Source: Lentisphaeria bacterium (GTDB taxonomy: Bacteria; Verrucomicrobiota; Lentisphaeria; Victivallales; UBA1829). From it: a DNA stretch of 28,323 nucleotides. Within the stretch, counting starts at the first letter, position 1; every line of letters begins with the position of its first letter. The DNA lies in the NCBI GenBank assembly GCA_019408975.1, contig DXVA01000013.1:1-28323 (forward strand). Direction: 5' to 3'. Position numbers and translations under genes: made by a program. A model generated the notes under the pieces. The model was given only the letters and a program-made list of their open reading frames with translations. It made no database searches and was not told the DNA's origin. This document shows, piece by piece, positions 8,339 through 17,246 of this stretch.

Positions 8339-9307
8339 ATGCAGAATGTTTTCAGTTTGATGGAGCTCCTTATGAGAAGAAGTTGTAAAATTGGTATTTC
8401 ATTCCGGCAGCAGGACAGGGCAAAACGTTCCCATTCCCCTGATCTTACTTCTTCTTTCTTCATTCAATTGTTGAATTGTTCGATTGTTCGATTGTTCAAA
8501 TGTTTCCCGGTGCCCTGTTCCTCTGTTCTTGCTTCGAGGGTGAAAATGAGAATTTTCACTCTTATAGAGCTCCTCGTTGTAATTGCTATAATAGCAATTC
8601 TGGCATCCATGCTTCTTCCCGCATTGAATAAAGCGCGTGCAATGGCCCAGAATGCAAAATGTCTTAATAATTTGAAAACCATCGGCTCTGCCCAGGCAAT
8701 GTATTCCGGAGATTTTGACGATTATATCATACTGGGCAACCATCCATGGAAAGGCGGGGACAATATGCACTGGACTACCGGGTGGCATAATGTGCTGGCA
8801 GGCAGAGCCCCGGTTTGTAATGCAACAACCAATTACGGCGTTGCTTATTTCGATCAGAATACTTCGAAAAACAGCAGCCAGAACTCTACCTTTGTCTGTC
8901 CAAGTGAAAAGAAACCCATCAATGGCATGATTGTAGGAGGCGCAGCTTACTATGCGACTCATTACGCAATCAACTGCTGTCTGGTATGGAGTAATGAGTC
9001 CGACGGTTATCTGACAGGATGGACAGCATCAGGCGGCGGAGCAAAACGCGCCACACAGGTAAAGTCACCTTCACAAGCCATTTTCTGTGCAGACAGTCTG
9101 GCGTATGATTATGCCATCGCGCGGGATTACCGCTGGTTTTCCTACCGCCACGGTGCAGGAGATGGCAGGACATGGCCTGATTCCTCTTCCACTGTAGCTC
9201 TGGCACGCGGAAAAGCGAACGCCCTGCTGTTCGACGGTCATGCCGAGGGACTTCAAGCACAAAAATTCATTTCCGGGGCCATTACTTGCAAAACCGGTGT
9301 TGAATGA
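8339..9307 (+). CDS. DUF1559-type pseudopilin with unusually long leader
   Basis: A type IV pilin/type II secretion pseudopilin-like protein. The processing motif FTLIELLVVIAIIAIL is followed by ASMLLPALNKARAMAQNAKCLNNLK, standard for the large pseudopilin families of Lentisphaerota and Planctomycetota. The remainder is a soluble, Cys-containing domain ending in LLFDGHAEG, the DUF1559 C-terminal signature. From the ATG at 8339 (good AAGG ribosome-binding site, 26 bp after the previous stop) the leader before FTLIELL is about 71 residues, far longer than normal. An alternative ATG at 8546 with GAGGGTG in front would give MRIFTLIELL, a conventional prepilin of 253 aa. I keep the upstream start because the second pseudopilin in this window also must have a long leader. 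The role is probably assembly of a secretion or substrate-capture filament; it sits directly before a secreted enzyme. Confidence 0.85.
   Translation: MQNVFSLMELLMRRSCKIGISFRQQDRAKRSHSPDLTSSFFIQLLNCSIVRLFKCFPVPCSSVLASRVKMRIFTLIELLVVIAIIAILASMLLPALNKARAMAQNAKCLNNLKTIGSAQAMYSGDFDDYIILGNHPWKGGDNMHWTTGWHNVLAGRAPVCNATTNYGVAYFDQNTSKNSSQNSTFVCPSEKKPINGMIVGGAAYYATHYAINCCLVWSNESDGYLTGWTASGGGAKRATQVKSPSQAIFCADSLAYDYAIARDYRWFSYRHGAGDGRTWPDSSSTVALARGKANALLFDGHAEGLQAQKFISGAITCKTGVE
8467..8498 (+). repeat. Four tandem 8-bp units (ATTGTTCG type)
   Basis: Consecutive units read ATTGTTGA, ATTGTTCG, ATTGTTCG, ATTGTTCA. They lie between the two possible start codons of the pseudopilin gene. The unit length is not a multiple of three, so any change in copy number would shift the frame if translation starts at 8339. 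Confidence 0.8.
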
Positions 9308-9334
9308 CATATTTTTATCGAATCAGGAGTTATT

Positions 9335-12300
9335 ATGTGGAAAAAGACGATAATTGCCGTATTGTGCAGCTGGATCGGAGGAGCCTATGCCGCCGAAGAA
9401 AATACTTCGGGACTGGTCGGGCGGACTGAAACCGTAGTGGAAGCAGGAAAAACTGCTCCCAACGGATATGTTTATTATACCAGCAATCCGGAAAACTACA
9501 CAGGATTCATCAGTTACGTAGGTTCCAGCGAAGGCCTGCTGGGGCTCCGTGCGGAAAAACAGGACAACGGTTACGGTTCATGGGAACTGCGCCCCCCCGT
9601 AAAACTGCCGCCAGGAGGCCCCTATCAGGCAAGCGTCAGTGTCCGGCATTCGGCATTTGTCCCCGGACAGCATATCGGCATTGAAATATTCAGTTTTGAT
9701 GCAAAAGGCAAACCAACGGTGCTGACCCATATTCTGCATAACAACCAGATCATTGGGCAGTGGCATACAATCGCAGGGGAATTTACTGTTCCCGAAAATT
9801 CGGTATCCATCCGGGTAAGGCTGGATTTGACCAGTCCGGGAGAAGTTTTTTTCAAGGAACTCCGCGTCGGTACCCCGCGCACAGGAACAAAACCAAGTGT
9901 TGCCGTGGGGGAACAGCCGATTGACTGGTGTTCCGGATGGATGCCTGCTCCGGGTGCGGTAGCATCTGCGGAAATGCCGGTTGCTACCCGGACAGTGGAC
10001 GGCACGGAAGTCCGCCAAACCCTCCCCTGCCTGTTTCAAAAGATAGGCAAGGTCGCACATTTTCTTGTCAACGGAGAAGCTGGAACTGTTCGTGCCATGA
10101 GCTGGGAAACGAATCTTGAACAGCCGCGACGGCTGGAAAAGGTCTCGTATTATACAATCCGCTATCGGGCACGGGGAGTATTGCGAATGGCTCCGGTTGC
10201 AGGCGTTGTCCAACTGAAAGGTACCGATGCGGCGTCCAATGCGATAACGTTGGATCTGCTGAATACAGCCACGGCATTCGATGACGGCGAATTTCATTCC
10301 GTGACGGGGCGGATTCCAAAAGGCATGACGGCTACGGCGCTGCAGGTAAATCTGAAGACCAATTTTTCTCAGGCATCTCTGGAAATTGCAGATCTGCAAT
10401 TTACTTCAGAACTGCCTTTGACCGCCGATGCCGGACCATTTCCGGAAACGGGGTTCGACGCTATTCCTCTGAACGGTTTGTTCAATACTTCATTGAAGGA
10501 GCTTTACCGCAGCGGGTTGGATAAGCATGCAATCCTGCAGGATGCCCTGCCGGCATTTTCTTCCTCGGAAATCCGATGGGCGGGAATCCCGTTCCGAGTA
10601 GGTACCTCCGGTAATAATCTGGTCAAACCGCCCTTTGATGACAGTGCCAATCGGAAAACGTTTCCTTTCCTCGGGGAAACCGGCACTCGCAAAAATATCG
10701 CGCCGCAATCTCGTCACGACCGGATTGTAATTCCCGTTGGAAAAACAGCCAGGGAAGCTTATCTGCTGCTGTTCGGCATCAATAATCCGTCCCAGCGCCG
10801 CTATGCCTCCCCCAACCGGCCGTTACGTCTTGACGATATGGAAAACTTTCATATTGAACTGCATTATGCCGACGGAACCAGAGAAACTGCATTTCCTTAT
10901 TCAGTGGAAAACCGCGCTTTCTATATTTCCGCCCGCACAGCGGGGGCGTATGCCGTGGCATTGAATCCCGACAGGGAACTGCGTGAACTAATTCTGCATT
11001 TTCCATCTTATTCGATTGATTTTTATCCCGCAGCCCTGACATTGGCGCAGAATGGCCGTCTGCTTGATGCTTTCCGCAATCCGGAACCGGCGGTTGAACT
11101 GGCACCAGTCATCCCGAAAGAACAAAAAGCGGAGATCGTCTGGCGTGACGGACAACTTGCCATTGGAGAATACCATTTCGACCTGCGGCAGGGTTTTGCC
11201 ATCGCAAGCATTCCCGGCGGCAGCCTGCATCCCGCATCCGGAATTCTGGTCAAATCCGGCAATGACTGGTTTACCGGGCGCAGCTTTCAAGTCGACGATG
11301 TGCGAATCACCGGTAATACGGTTGAAATTGATCTGCGGGGAAATACCGACGGCATCCGCAACCTGCAACTTGCGCTTCGGCTGCGTCCGGGAAAGACAGG
11401 TGACCTGATTTGGAGCGGGATGATACGAAACAACGGTGCTGCCGCAGCAACGGTGCTGGCAACCGCCGGAGCGATTCAGGATTTGAAAATCGGGAATCCT
11501 GCTGAAGATATGGTATTTTTCCCGCGTTTCCGCGCCGAGGTTTCGGCAGCCAATGCGACCTACCGGGCAGCTTATGGTCAGGAATTCATGCACATGTTTT
11601 TCGACTTCTACAACCCGAAACAAAAACGCGGACTGATGGTGCTGTGCGATAATCGCGATCATGCAAAAAATGAATACCGCGCCTCGAAACGCGCTTCCGG
11701 TTTGTCCGGGGCAGTCAATTTGCAGGAGTTGTTTTCCCGTCTTGCACCGGGGCAAAGCCGGAATCTGCCGGAAATACGCTGGCAGCCTCATGAAGGGGAC
11801 TGGCATTCGGCAATGGCGATTTACCGGAAGTTTCTGGACAGTTTTTACCGCCCGGTCAAAGCGCAGAACAAACCGTTCTTCAGAAATACTCTGGTGAACA
11901 CCTGTTATCACACAACGAATACATTGGCATGGCGCTTTTACAAGGTGCCTCCGATTCTTGCCAAAGACAAATCAAAATACTATATCGACGAGGTTGTCGA
12001 TTTTGAGACATCGCACCTTGGGCGCAAACCGGACTTCGTTCATCTGTGGTGGTCATACAGCGATGATGAAGATCGTTTCCAATACGGCAACTGGTCCAGT
12101 GAACCATATTACCGTCAGTCGGGAGGACTGAAAAAATTCCGGGAGGCAATTCGGTATTTTCAGGAAAAAAAAGGAATCCCGATCTCATTGTATACGGTCA
12201 GCGACCGATGCATGAACAAGGATATGCCAACGAACTTCCCTCTGAAGGAAGCGGCATTGACCTATTATCCGGATGGTACGCCTCTGGCTAATGCGAACGA

Positions 12301-13213
12301 AACTTATACATGCCTGAATTATGATCGCTGGGTCGATTTTGCCGTGGCGGATCTGAGCAGGCTGATGCGGGATACCGGAGCAAAAATCCTGTATTCCGAT
12401 GTGATCAGTTCTTTCAATAACTCAAAATGCTACAATCCCAGGCATGGACATGAGGTTCCTTCCAACTCGATCAAGGGCGACATCAAATTCATGAGCCGTC
12501 TTCGGGAAGCCCTCCCTGACGATGTCGCATTGTGGACTGAATACGGTCAGCCGGACTCTGCTTCAATGTACAGCGATGGTTTCATTTCCTATTATTTCAT
12601 GGAATTGAATGAATTTTTCGCTCCGGTATATGACATTGACGACAGGCGGAACGAGACGGGATTCGAGGCGCCGTTTACGGCGGTGCGCTATCTGCTGCCG
12701 AATTACAAACTCTTCGGACTGCCCGGTGGAATCGAAGCAGGCAATAAACCGTCGCAGGTGGACTATATCTTCTTCAATGGAGAAGTATTTCATGAAGACA
12801 CCTGGTTCCTGCATGAAAGCAATGTGCGTAAACGCAACAACCGGGCACTGTCAATCAAGGATCGTTACCGGGATTGCTTCCTTACAGCGAATCCGGAACC
12901 TCGAGTGCCGACTCGAATGGGCAATGTCTATGCAAACCGTTTTCCCGGCGACGGACGAACAGTATGGACGCTGCTGAACGCCTCTCCGATGAGCCGCTGC
13001 GGTGAAGTGTTGGCAATTCCGCACGAGGAAGGTGCTGTATACCGGGATTTATGGAACGGCAAGGTGCTTTCTCCTGAAATCCGTGACGGACATGCGATCA
13101 TTGTCGTGCCGCTTGCCCCGCAGGGACTTGGCGCCGTTTCTCAGGAAAAACAGAACAGTCCCGGCGTGAAGACTCTGTCTCCGCAGAATATGCGCCGGGC
13201 AGAAAAAATATAG
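9335..13213 (+). CDS. Secreted DUF6259-like glycoside hydrolase (TIM-barrel)
   Basis: A 1292-aa protein with a clear Sec signal peptide (residues 1-20, WKK then a hydrophobic core, cut after AYA). Two beta-sandwich, carbohydrate-binding-like regions follow at about 40-175 (YQASVSVRHSAFVPG, FFKELRVG) and about 195-355 (YYTIRYRARG). A middle beta-rich domain of about 600-820 resembles the N-terminal supersandwich of GH31/GH36-like enzymes. The C-terminal TIM barrel (about 840-1230) has DFVHLWWSYSDDEDRF, KILYSDVISSF (D1022, candidate nucleophile) and WTEYGQPDS (E1069, candidate acid/base). The layout fits the DUF6259 group, whose members are presumed glycosidases; the substrate is unknown. It has a strong AGGAG ribosome-binding site and lies 27 bp after the pseudopilin gene and 42 bp before a GH78 gene, so it is co-transcribed. 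Confidence 0.65.
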   Translation: MWKKTIIAVLCSWIGGAYAAEENTSGLVGRTETVVEAGKTAPNGYVYYTSNPENYTGFISYVGSSEGLLGLRAEKQDNGYGSWELRPPVKLPPGGPYQASVSVRHSAFVPGQHIGIEIFSFDAKGKPTVLTHILHNNQIIGQWHTIAGEFTVPENSVSIRVRLDLTSPGEVFFKELRVGTPRTGTKPSVAVGEQPIDWCSGWMPAPGAVASAEMPVATRTVDGTEVRQTLPCLFQKIGKVAHFLVNGEAGTVRAMSWETNLEQPRRLEKVSYYTIRYRARGVLRMAPVAGVVQLKGTDAASNAITLDLLNTATAFDDGEFHSVTGRIPKGMTATALQVNLKTNFSQASLEIADLQFTSELPLTADAGPFPETGFDAIPLNGLFNTSLKELYRSGLDKHAILQDALPAFSSSEIRWAGIPFRVGTSGNNLVKPPFDDSANRKTFPFLGETGTRKNIAPQSRHDRIVIPVGKTAREAYLLLFGINNPSQRRYASPNRPLRLDDMENFHIELHYADGTRETAFPYSVENRAFYISARTAGAYAVALNPDRELRELILHFPSYSIDFYPAALTLAQNGRLLDAFRNPEPAVELAPVIPKEQKAEIVWRDGQLAIGEYHFDLRQGFAIASIPGGSLHPASGILVKSGNDWFTGRSFQVDDVRITGNTVEIDLRGNTDGIRNLQLALRLRPGKTGDLIWSGMIRNNGAAAATVLATAGAIQDLKIGNPAEDMVFFPRFRAEVSAANATYRAAYGQEFMHMFFDFYNPKQKRGLMVLCDNRDHAKNEYRASKRASGLSGAVNLQELFSRLAPGQSRNLPEIRWQPHEGDWHSAMAIYRKFLDSFYRPVKAQNKPFFRNTLVNTCYHTTNTLAWRFYKVPPILAKDKSKYYIDEVVDFETSHLGRKPDFVHLWWSYSDDEDRFQYGNWSSEPYYRQSGGLKKFREAIRYFQEKKGIPISLYTVSDRCMNKDMPTNFPLKEAALTYYPDGTPLANANETYTCLNYDRWVDFAVADLSRLMRDTGAKILYSDVISSFNNSKCYNPRHGHEVPSNSIKGDIKFMSRLREALPDDVALWTEYGQPDSASMYSDGFISYYFMELNEFFAPVYDIDDRRNETGFEAPFTAVRYLLPNYKLFGLPGGIEAGNKPSQVDYIFFNGEVFHEDTWFLHESNVRKRNNRALSIKDRYRDCFLTANPEPRVPTRMGNVYANRFPGDGRTVWTLLNASPMSRCGEVLAIPHEEGAVYRDLWNGKVLSPEIRDGHAIIVVPLAPQGLGAVSQEKQNSPGVKTLSPQNMRRAEKI

Positions 13214-13255
13214 ATTTGAAAATGAACTTGATCAACACCATGAGAGGTTGAAAAC

Positions 13256-15307
13256 ATGCGTTATTTTATCGGCGGGCCGGGGCAGAAGTTCTGCCGCAGA
13301 GAATTTGAGACCGGCCCGGATACAGGCCCTGTGACGATCGCGGTGACTGCGGACGCGCACTCCTACGTCAACGCCTACTGCCAGAAACTCCGGAGTGACG
13401 GCAATGACGGCACCTGGCTGATGGGAGGCAGTTTTATCAAATATCATCTTTTTCTGGACGGAAAAAGACTGGGGATCGGCCCGTTCCGGGGCATTCGCAG
13501 CGGCGAACGGGTCGAACACGTGTTTCCGGCAGGAAAACTTGCTCCCGGAAGACATGCCGTTGCATGTCTCATACGTGCGGAACAACTGGGAGTTGCCGTT
13601 GAAATCCGGGCAAATGGGCAGGTAATAGCAGATTCCGCGTCCGCCTTCCGACAATGCAGTGCCAATGATTTTCTGGCTCCGGTATGCTGGACACATCCTG
13701 AAATCAGCAGTTACTTCAAAGGAGACATTGGGCCGGGAGAATTATTTGAACATTTTCAGGGGGAATTTGAACCGGATGGCTGGCTGAATGCCGGATTCGA
13801 CGATTCCTCCTGGGAAGAGTGCCGCCCAGCGCAATGGGAAGGAATTCCGGAAAACGCGGAATGGAACTATCAGATCGAACAGGATTGCCCGGAACGCATC
13901 GTCACACTGGGCAATGGTTCATTTCTCATTGACTTCGGACGGGAAGCAATCGCGCAGATTGAAATGACCGTGCCGGAACCGGCTTATGTTGAATTACGCC
14001 TGGGAGAGGAATTGCTGAACGATAAGTGCGTCAGGTTTCAGCTAAGAGCCGATACCTGCTACCAGGAATTATGGCATTTTGCACGTTCGGGGCAGACATT
14101 GTCGCATTTCGGCGTCCGGTCATTCCGCTATGCGGAGGTGCATGGTTTTCCGGGAGAACTGAACCGGGAAAACTTCCGGCGCCGGGTGATTCATGCACCG
14201 TTCCAGTCCGGGGCAGTTCATTTTGTTTCCAGCAGCCCGGAACTGAACCGTATCTGGGATTTATGCCGTTATACGGTGAAGGCAACGGCAATGGATCTCT
14301 ATACGGATTGTTTTACACGGGAACGAATCTGTTACGAAGCAGACGCCTATGTGAACATGCTTGCCAACTTTGCGGTCGACAGCGCAGCTCCGGCTGCCCG
14401 GCGCAGTGTGGGTTACATGATCACTCATCCAACCTGGCCATGTGAATGGATGCAGATGATGATTCCGGTATTTTATGAATACTACATGCATACAGCCGAT
14501 GCGGAGATGATCCGTGCAAACTGGGAAGACTTGATACGGAAGGCATCGTATCTCCATCTGCTGGAGAACGGACTGGTAAAGCGTTTTCCTCTTGAAATTA
14601 TTGTCGACTGGCCGGCAGAACTGCGCGACGGGTGTGAAATAGACGCAGATTATGTGGCAATTCCGCATTTCCTTCTGTATGGCAATCTGCGTAAACTGGC
14701 ATTTCTGGCAAAGGAAATCGGCAAAGAAGATTGCTTTACTTCAGCTGCGGATGCCATGCTCCCTGTAATCCGTTCGGCATTCTGGAATCCGGAACGGCGT
14801 TTATTCGTCGATCACCGGGGAAGCCGCCACTCCTCCCTGCATACCAATGTCTGGGCATTGTGGAATCAAGTGGCATCCCGGGAAGACAGTGAAAACATTG
14901 TCGACTTTATCGTCTCCAAAGGAATGGCATGCGGCGTCTGCAATGCCCAATATGTGCTGGATGTCCTGTTTGAATACGGACATGCAGAACAGGCTCTCGC
15001 ACTTTTACTTGACGACGGCCCGCATTCGTGGCGCAATATGCTGAATATGGGAGCCACCATCACCACAGAGGCATGGAACTGCAAGCAAAAAGCGAACATG
15101 AGCTGGGCACATCCCTGGGGAGCCTCGCCCGCACATGCGATTGTCAGACATTTGTGCGGACTCAAATCGGCGCTTCCCGGATGGAAACAATATCATCTGA
15201 ATCCGAAAGCGCCCGGCGGAATTCAATTTACCCTTGATTATACTTTGCCGAACGGGCATAAAATACATTATTCAACAATCCATCCGGAAACAAAAGGCGG
15301 TGAATAG
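13256..15307 (+). CDS. Alpha-L-rhamnosidase-like protein (GH78), cytoplasmic
   Basis: A 683-aa protein without signal peptide. The N-terminal part (about 1-150) is the GH78 beta-sandwich with WLMGGSFIKYHLFLDGKRLG; about 160-320 is the second sandwich. The (alpha/alpha)6 catalytic domain (about 330-620) carries a DCFTRERICYEAD segment (D351, R355-E356-R357, E361, D363), corresponding to the conserved acidic cluster of GH78. ATITTEAW (E605) with SWAHPWGASPAH corresponds to the second catalytic region. A short C-terminal beta domain follows. The family removes terminal alpha-L-rhamnose. The lack of a signal peptide implies work on imported oligosaccharides. It lies 42 bp after the DUF6259-like gene (GAGAGG ribosome-binding site), and its stop directly abuts the next ATG. 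GH78 assignment is strong; rhamnose specificity is inferred from the family. Confidence 0.85.
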   Translation: MRYFIGGPGQKFCRREFETGPDTGPVTIAVTADAHSYVNAYCQKLRSDGNDGTWLMGGSFIKYHLFLDGKRLGIGPFRGIRSGERVEHVFPAGKLAPGRHAVACLIRAEQLGVAVEIRANGQVIADSASAFRQCSANDFLAPVCWTHPEISSYFKGDIGPGELFEHFQGEFEPDGWLNAGFDDSSWEECRPAQWEGIPENAEWNYQIEQDCPERIVTLGNGSFLIDFGREAIAQIEMTVPEPAYVELRLGEELLNDKCVRFQLRADTCYQELWHFARSGQTLSHFGVRSFRYAEVHGFPGELNRENFRRRVIHAPFQSGAVHFVSSSPELNRIWDLCRYTVKATAMDLYTDCFTRERICYEADAYVNMLANFAVDSAAPAARRSVGYMITHPTWPCEWMQMMIPVFYEYYMHTADAEMIRANWEDLIRKASYLHLLENGLVKRFPLEIIVDWPAELRDGCEIDADYVAIPHFLLYGNLRKLAFLAKEIGKEDCFTSAADAMLPVIRSAFWNPERRLFVDHRGSRHSSLHTNVWALWNQVASREDSENIVDFIVSKGMACGVCNAQYVLDVLFEYGHAEQALALLLDDGPHSWRNMLNMGATITTEAWNCKQKANMSWAHPWGASPAHAIVRHLCGLKSALPGWKQYHLNPKAPGGIQFTLDYTLPNGHKIHYSTIHPETKGGE

Positions 15308-16801
15308 ATGAATACACAGACCATGATGGCGGCAACAGCCAGGACGGAGTTGACGAATCCGCATCCCGAAGGAAAAGTACTGGATCCGCTCTATGCCAGA
15401 GTACTGGTTTTACAGGCAGACGGTCACACTGTCGTCTTTGTAACCATAGATGTTACAGCAATCGGCGGGCGTGCCATCAGCGACGGCATCCTGCCGGATG
15501 GCGGCGAAGAGCTGGTTCCGGCTCTGCGGGAATATCTGCAGCAGAAATGGAACATTCCGGCAGAAGGAGTGGTTGTCAACGCCTCTCACACTCACCCTGC
15601 CGGACAGTTGCTCTGCGACGACACGGAACAGTTGCGCCGGATTACCGTTGCCTGCAATGAGGCTTTGGGACGCCTGGTTCCTGCACGTATCGGTTTCGGA
15701 AAAGCAAAACTCCCCCCCGTGGCAATGAACCGTAATCTGAAGTTGAAAGAAGGAAAAGACTATGCCATTCGCCACACAAATCCGACTCCGGCAGATTGCC
15801 GGGTTGAAGCAGTGCGCCCAATCGACAATGAAATCGGATTGATTCGTGTGGATCGTGCTGACGGCACCCCTCTGGCACTGGTATACAATTTTGGATGTCA
15901 CCCGCTGTTCGGGGACAGTTATGGCAGTTTGACTGCAAATTTCCCCGGAGAAATCTCAATGACACTGGAACAATTGCTGGGAGATGGAGTAACGGCATTC
16001 TTTCTGCAGGGGTGCGCCGGGGATGTCATTGATCGCGGATTCAAGGATTTCCTGCATCCGCGCGATGTCAAAACGCCGGCGAAACTGATCGCGCTGCAGA
16101 TCATTCCGGCTGCTGCGGCAATAGAAACAACCTCCGAGGCAATCATCCGGTGTGCAGTTGCGACATTGCAGCTCCCGCGCCGCACTGATATCACGGAAAA
16201 AACGACCGGTCTGCGCCGAAGGCAGCAGGAACTGCTGGAGCAGTTACACTATTGTCCGCTCAACTTTAAAAATTTCCTGCTCCTGCTCCTGCATTATCGT
16301 TTGGAACCTGATTATCCGTTGACGGATGCTTTTCAATATTTACAGGCAGACGCGGATGGCAATGACGGATGGCGGGAAATGGATCGCCTGAACAGAATGA
16401 ATCTGGAAAAATATCTCCGCAATATCGCTGCAATGGAAGAACTGTCGCAAATTCAGGACGATCTGGCAACTTTGGAAAAACACCAGCGGCTCAATGCAGC
16501 CAGCGGTGAAACGACAATCGCCACAGAAATTCAGGTCATCAGAATCAACAATGCCGTACTTGCAACCAGCGCTGCAGAATTGCTCACCCGGATCGGTTTG
16601 AATCTGAAGAAAATGAGTCCTTTTTCTTCGACTCTGGTAGCAGGCTATACCAATGGTTATCTACATTATGGACCGCCTGCAGCATTATATGACAGAGGAG
16701 GATATGAGGTTACAGAATGCCTCCTGGGGCGGGAATGGCAGCAACTGTTTGAATCTGCCGCTGCTCAACTGTTCAAACAGGTCTGTGATCAGACGAAATA
16801 G
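15308..16801 (+). CDS. Neutral/alkaline ceramidase-like hydrolase (PF04734 N-terminal domain type)
   Basis: A 497-aa protein with the neutral ceramidase N-terminal fold: AATARTELTNPHPEG..DPLYARVLVL, a zinc-binding ASHTHPAG (H94, H96), NFGCHPLFGD (H198), and FLQGCAGDVID in place of the family GDVSPN motif. True ceramidases cut the amide bond of ceramide. Proteins of this type are abundant in Planctomycetota and Lentisphaerota glycan clusters, where a sphingolipid substrate is unlikely, and the true substrate is unknown. There is no signal peptide, unlike secreted ceramidases. The gene starts immediately after the GH78 stop, with its ribosome-binding site (AAAGGCGGTGA) inside the upstream gene, so the two are translationally coupled. 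It is the last gene of the operon. Confidence 0.75.
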   Translation: MNTQTMMAATARTELTNPHPEGKVLDPLYARVLVLQADGHTVVFVTIDVTAIGGRAISDGILPDGGEELVPALREYLQQKWNIPAEGVVVNASHTHPAGQLLCDDTEQLRRITVACNEALGRLVPARIGFGKAKLPPVAMNRNLKLKEGKDYAIRHTNPTPADCRVEAVRPIDNEIGLIRVDRADGTPLALVYNFGCHPLFGDSYGSLTANFPGEISMTLEQLLGDGVTAFFLQGCAGDVIDRGFKDFLHPRDVKTPAKLIALQIIPAAAAIETTSEAIIRCAVATLQLPRRTDITEKTTGLRRRQQELLEQLHYCPLNFKNFLLLLLHYRLEPDYPLTDAFQYLQADADGNDGWREMDRLNRMNLEKYLRNIAAMEELSQIQDDLATLEKHQRLNAASGETTIATEIQVIRINNAVLATSAAELLTRIGLNLKKMSPFSSTLVAGYTNGYLHYGPPAALYDRGGYEVTECLLGREWQQLFESAAAQLFKQVCDQTK

Positions 16802-16881
16802 AATAGAAAATTCCCGTGAAAACTATCGTAAGGAGCTCCATAAGTGGGAAAATATAGTCGAACGCTTTTTTGCAAATGAAC

Positions 16882-16907
16882 TACCTCCGCGGCAAACAGC
16901 GGGGGTA
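16882..16907. repeat. 9-bp stem hairpin with one T-G wobble
   Basis: TACCTCCGC (16882-16890) pairs with GCGGGGGTA (16899-16907) around an 8-nt loop. All nine positions pair if one U-G wobble is allowed in RNA. It lies 20 bp before the terminator-like stem. Confidence 0.5.
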
Positions 16908-16927
16908 TCGAAAAGTCAAACCAATGT

Positions 16928-16961
16928 AAAGAACTTTAGAGGACATCCTCTGAGTTCTTTT
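16928..16961 (+). terminator. Probable intrinsic terminator of the first glycan operon
   Basis: A stem of AAAGAACT (16928-16935) and AGAGGA (16938-16943) pairs with TCCTCT (16946-16951) and AGTTCTTT (16953-16960): 14 base pairs, a 2-nt loop, a small internal asymmetry, and a T-run ending in TTTT. It lies 126 bp past the ceramidase-like stop, and the arms could also work on the opposite strand. Confidence 0.55.
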
Positions 16962-16994
16962 AACGGGAATCGGCAGATATTATGCTTTCTGAAA

Positions 16995-17135
16995 CTAAAC
17001 CGGAACTCGCACTCTTTCAAATGCAAATAATTTGAAAATCTTATTGATCGTATTACGGCTGACACCTGTCAGTTCCGCTATTTTACTCGCTTCCATATCG
17101 CGAGTAAAATAGCGAACGGTCTCTCTTGTTTTCAC
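16995..17135 (-). pseudogene. Short helix-turn-helix fragment, possibly a transposase remnant
   Basis: A 46-codon minus-strand frame starting with GTG directly after a stop. It reads VRYFTRDMEASKIAELTGV followed by SRNTINKIFK, then ends after RVRVPV. The AxxIAELTGVSRNTINK pattern is a helix-turn-helix like those near the N-terminus of IS1595-type transposases. No catalytic region, terminal repeats or partner fragment is visible, so it is best read as a degenerate remnant. The perfect inverted repeat 17076-17114 lies inside it. Family assignment is tentative. Confidence 0.35.
17076..17114. repeat. Perfect 15-bp inverted repeat
   Basis: CGCTATTTTACTCGC (17076-17090) and its exact reverse complement (17100-17114) flank a 9-nt spacer. 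There is no U-tract on either side. Confidence 0.8.
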
Positions 17136-17246
17136 TTAGGAATGCGTGAACGTCTTATGTATTTATTAATCACTTGACATCAGCAGCTTAAACATAAAAT
17201 TCTTCAAGCTGAAGCTGTCTTGAACCTCTGTTTATCCGGTGCCCGT

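Larger units (their letters stand above)
16802..17246. other. Gene-poor, hairpin-rich gap between two clusters
   Basis: This 445-bp stretch separates the ceramidase-like operon from the AraC-controlled locus. It contains three strong inverted repeats (16882-16907, 16928-16961, 17076-17114) and a short transposase-like HTH fragment on the minus strand. Near 17201-17213 a weak CTTCA/TGAAG hairpin could end the minus-strand isomerase transcript. No other gene is supported. Confidence 0.6.

Noticed and set aside
8467..8498. Short tandem units considered as a CRISPR or regulatory iteron array
   Set aside because: Four 8-bp units without spacers; too short and not linked to replication genes.
9578..10399. 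Long minus-strand open frames inside the DUF6259-like gene (also 10988-11911)
   Set aside because: Low-complexity, His/Arg/Cys-rich translations antisense to a clear secreted protein; no ribosome-binding site or family motif.
17174..17200. TTGACA followed by TAAAAT, promoter-like on the plus strand
   Set aside because: The spacer is only 15 bp and no plus-strand gene follows; the next genes are antisense.
16802..17246. CRISPR array or riboswitch in the hairpin-rich gap
   Set aside because: The stems differ in sequence, there are no regularly spaced identical repeats, and no known riboswitch core is recognised.
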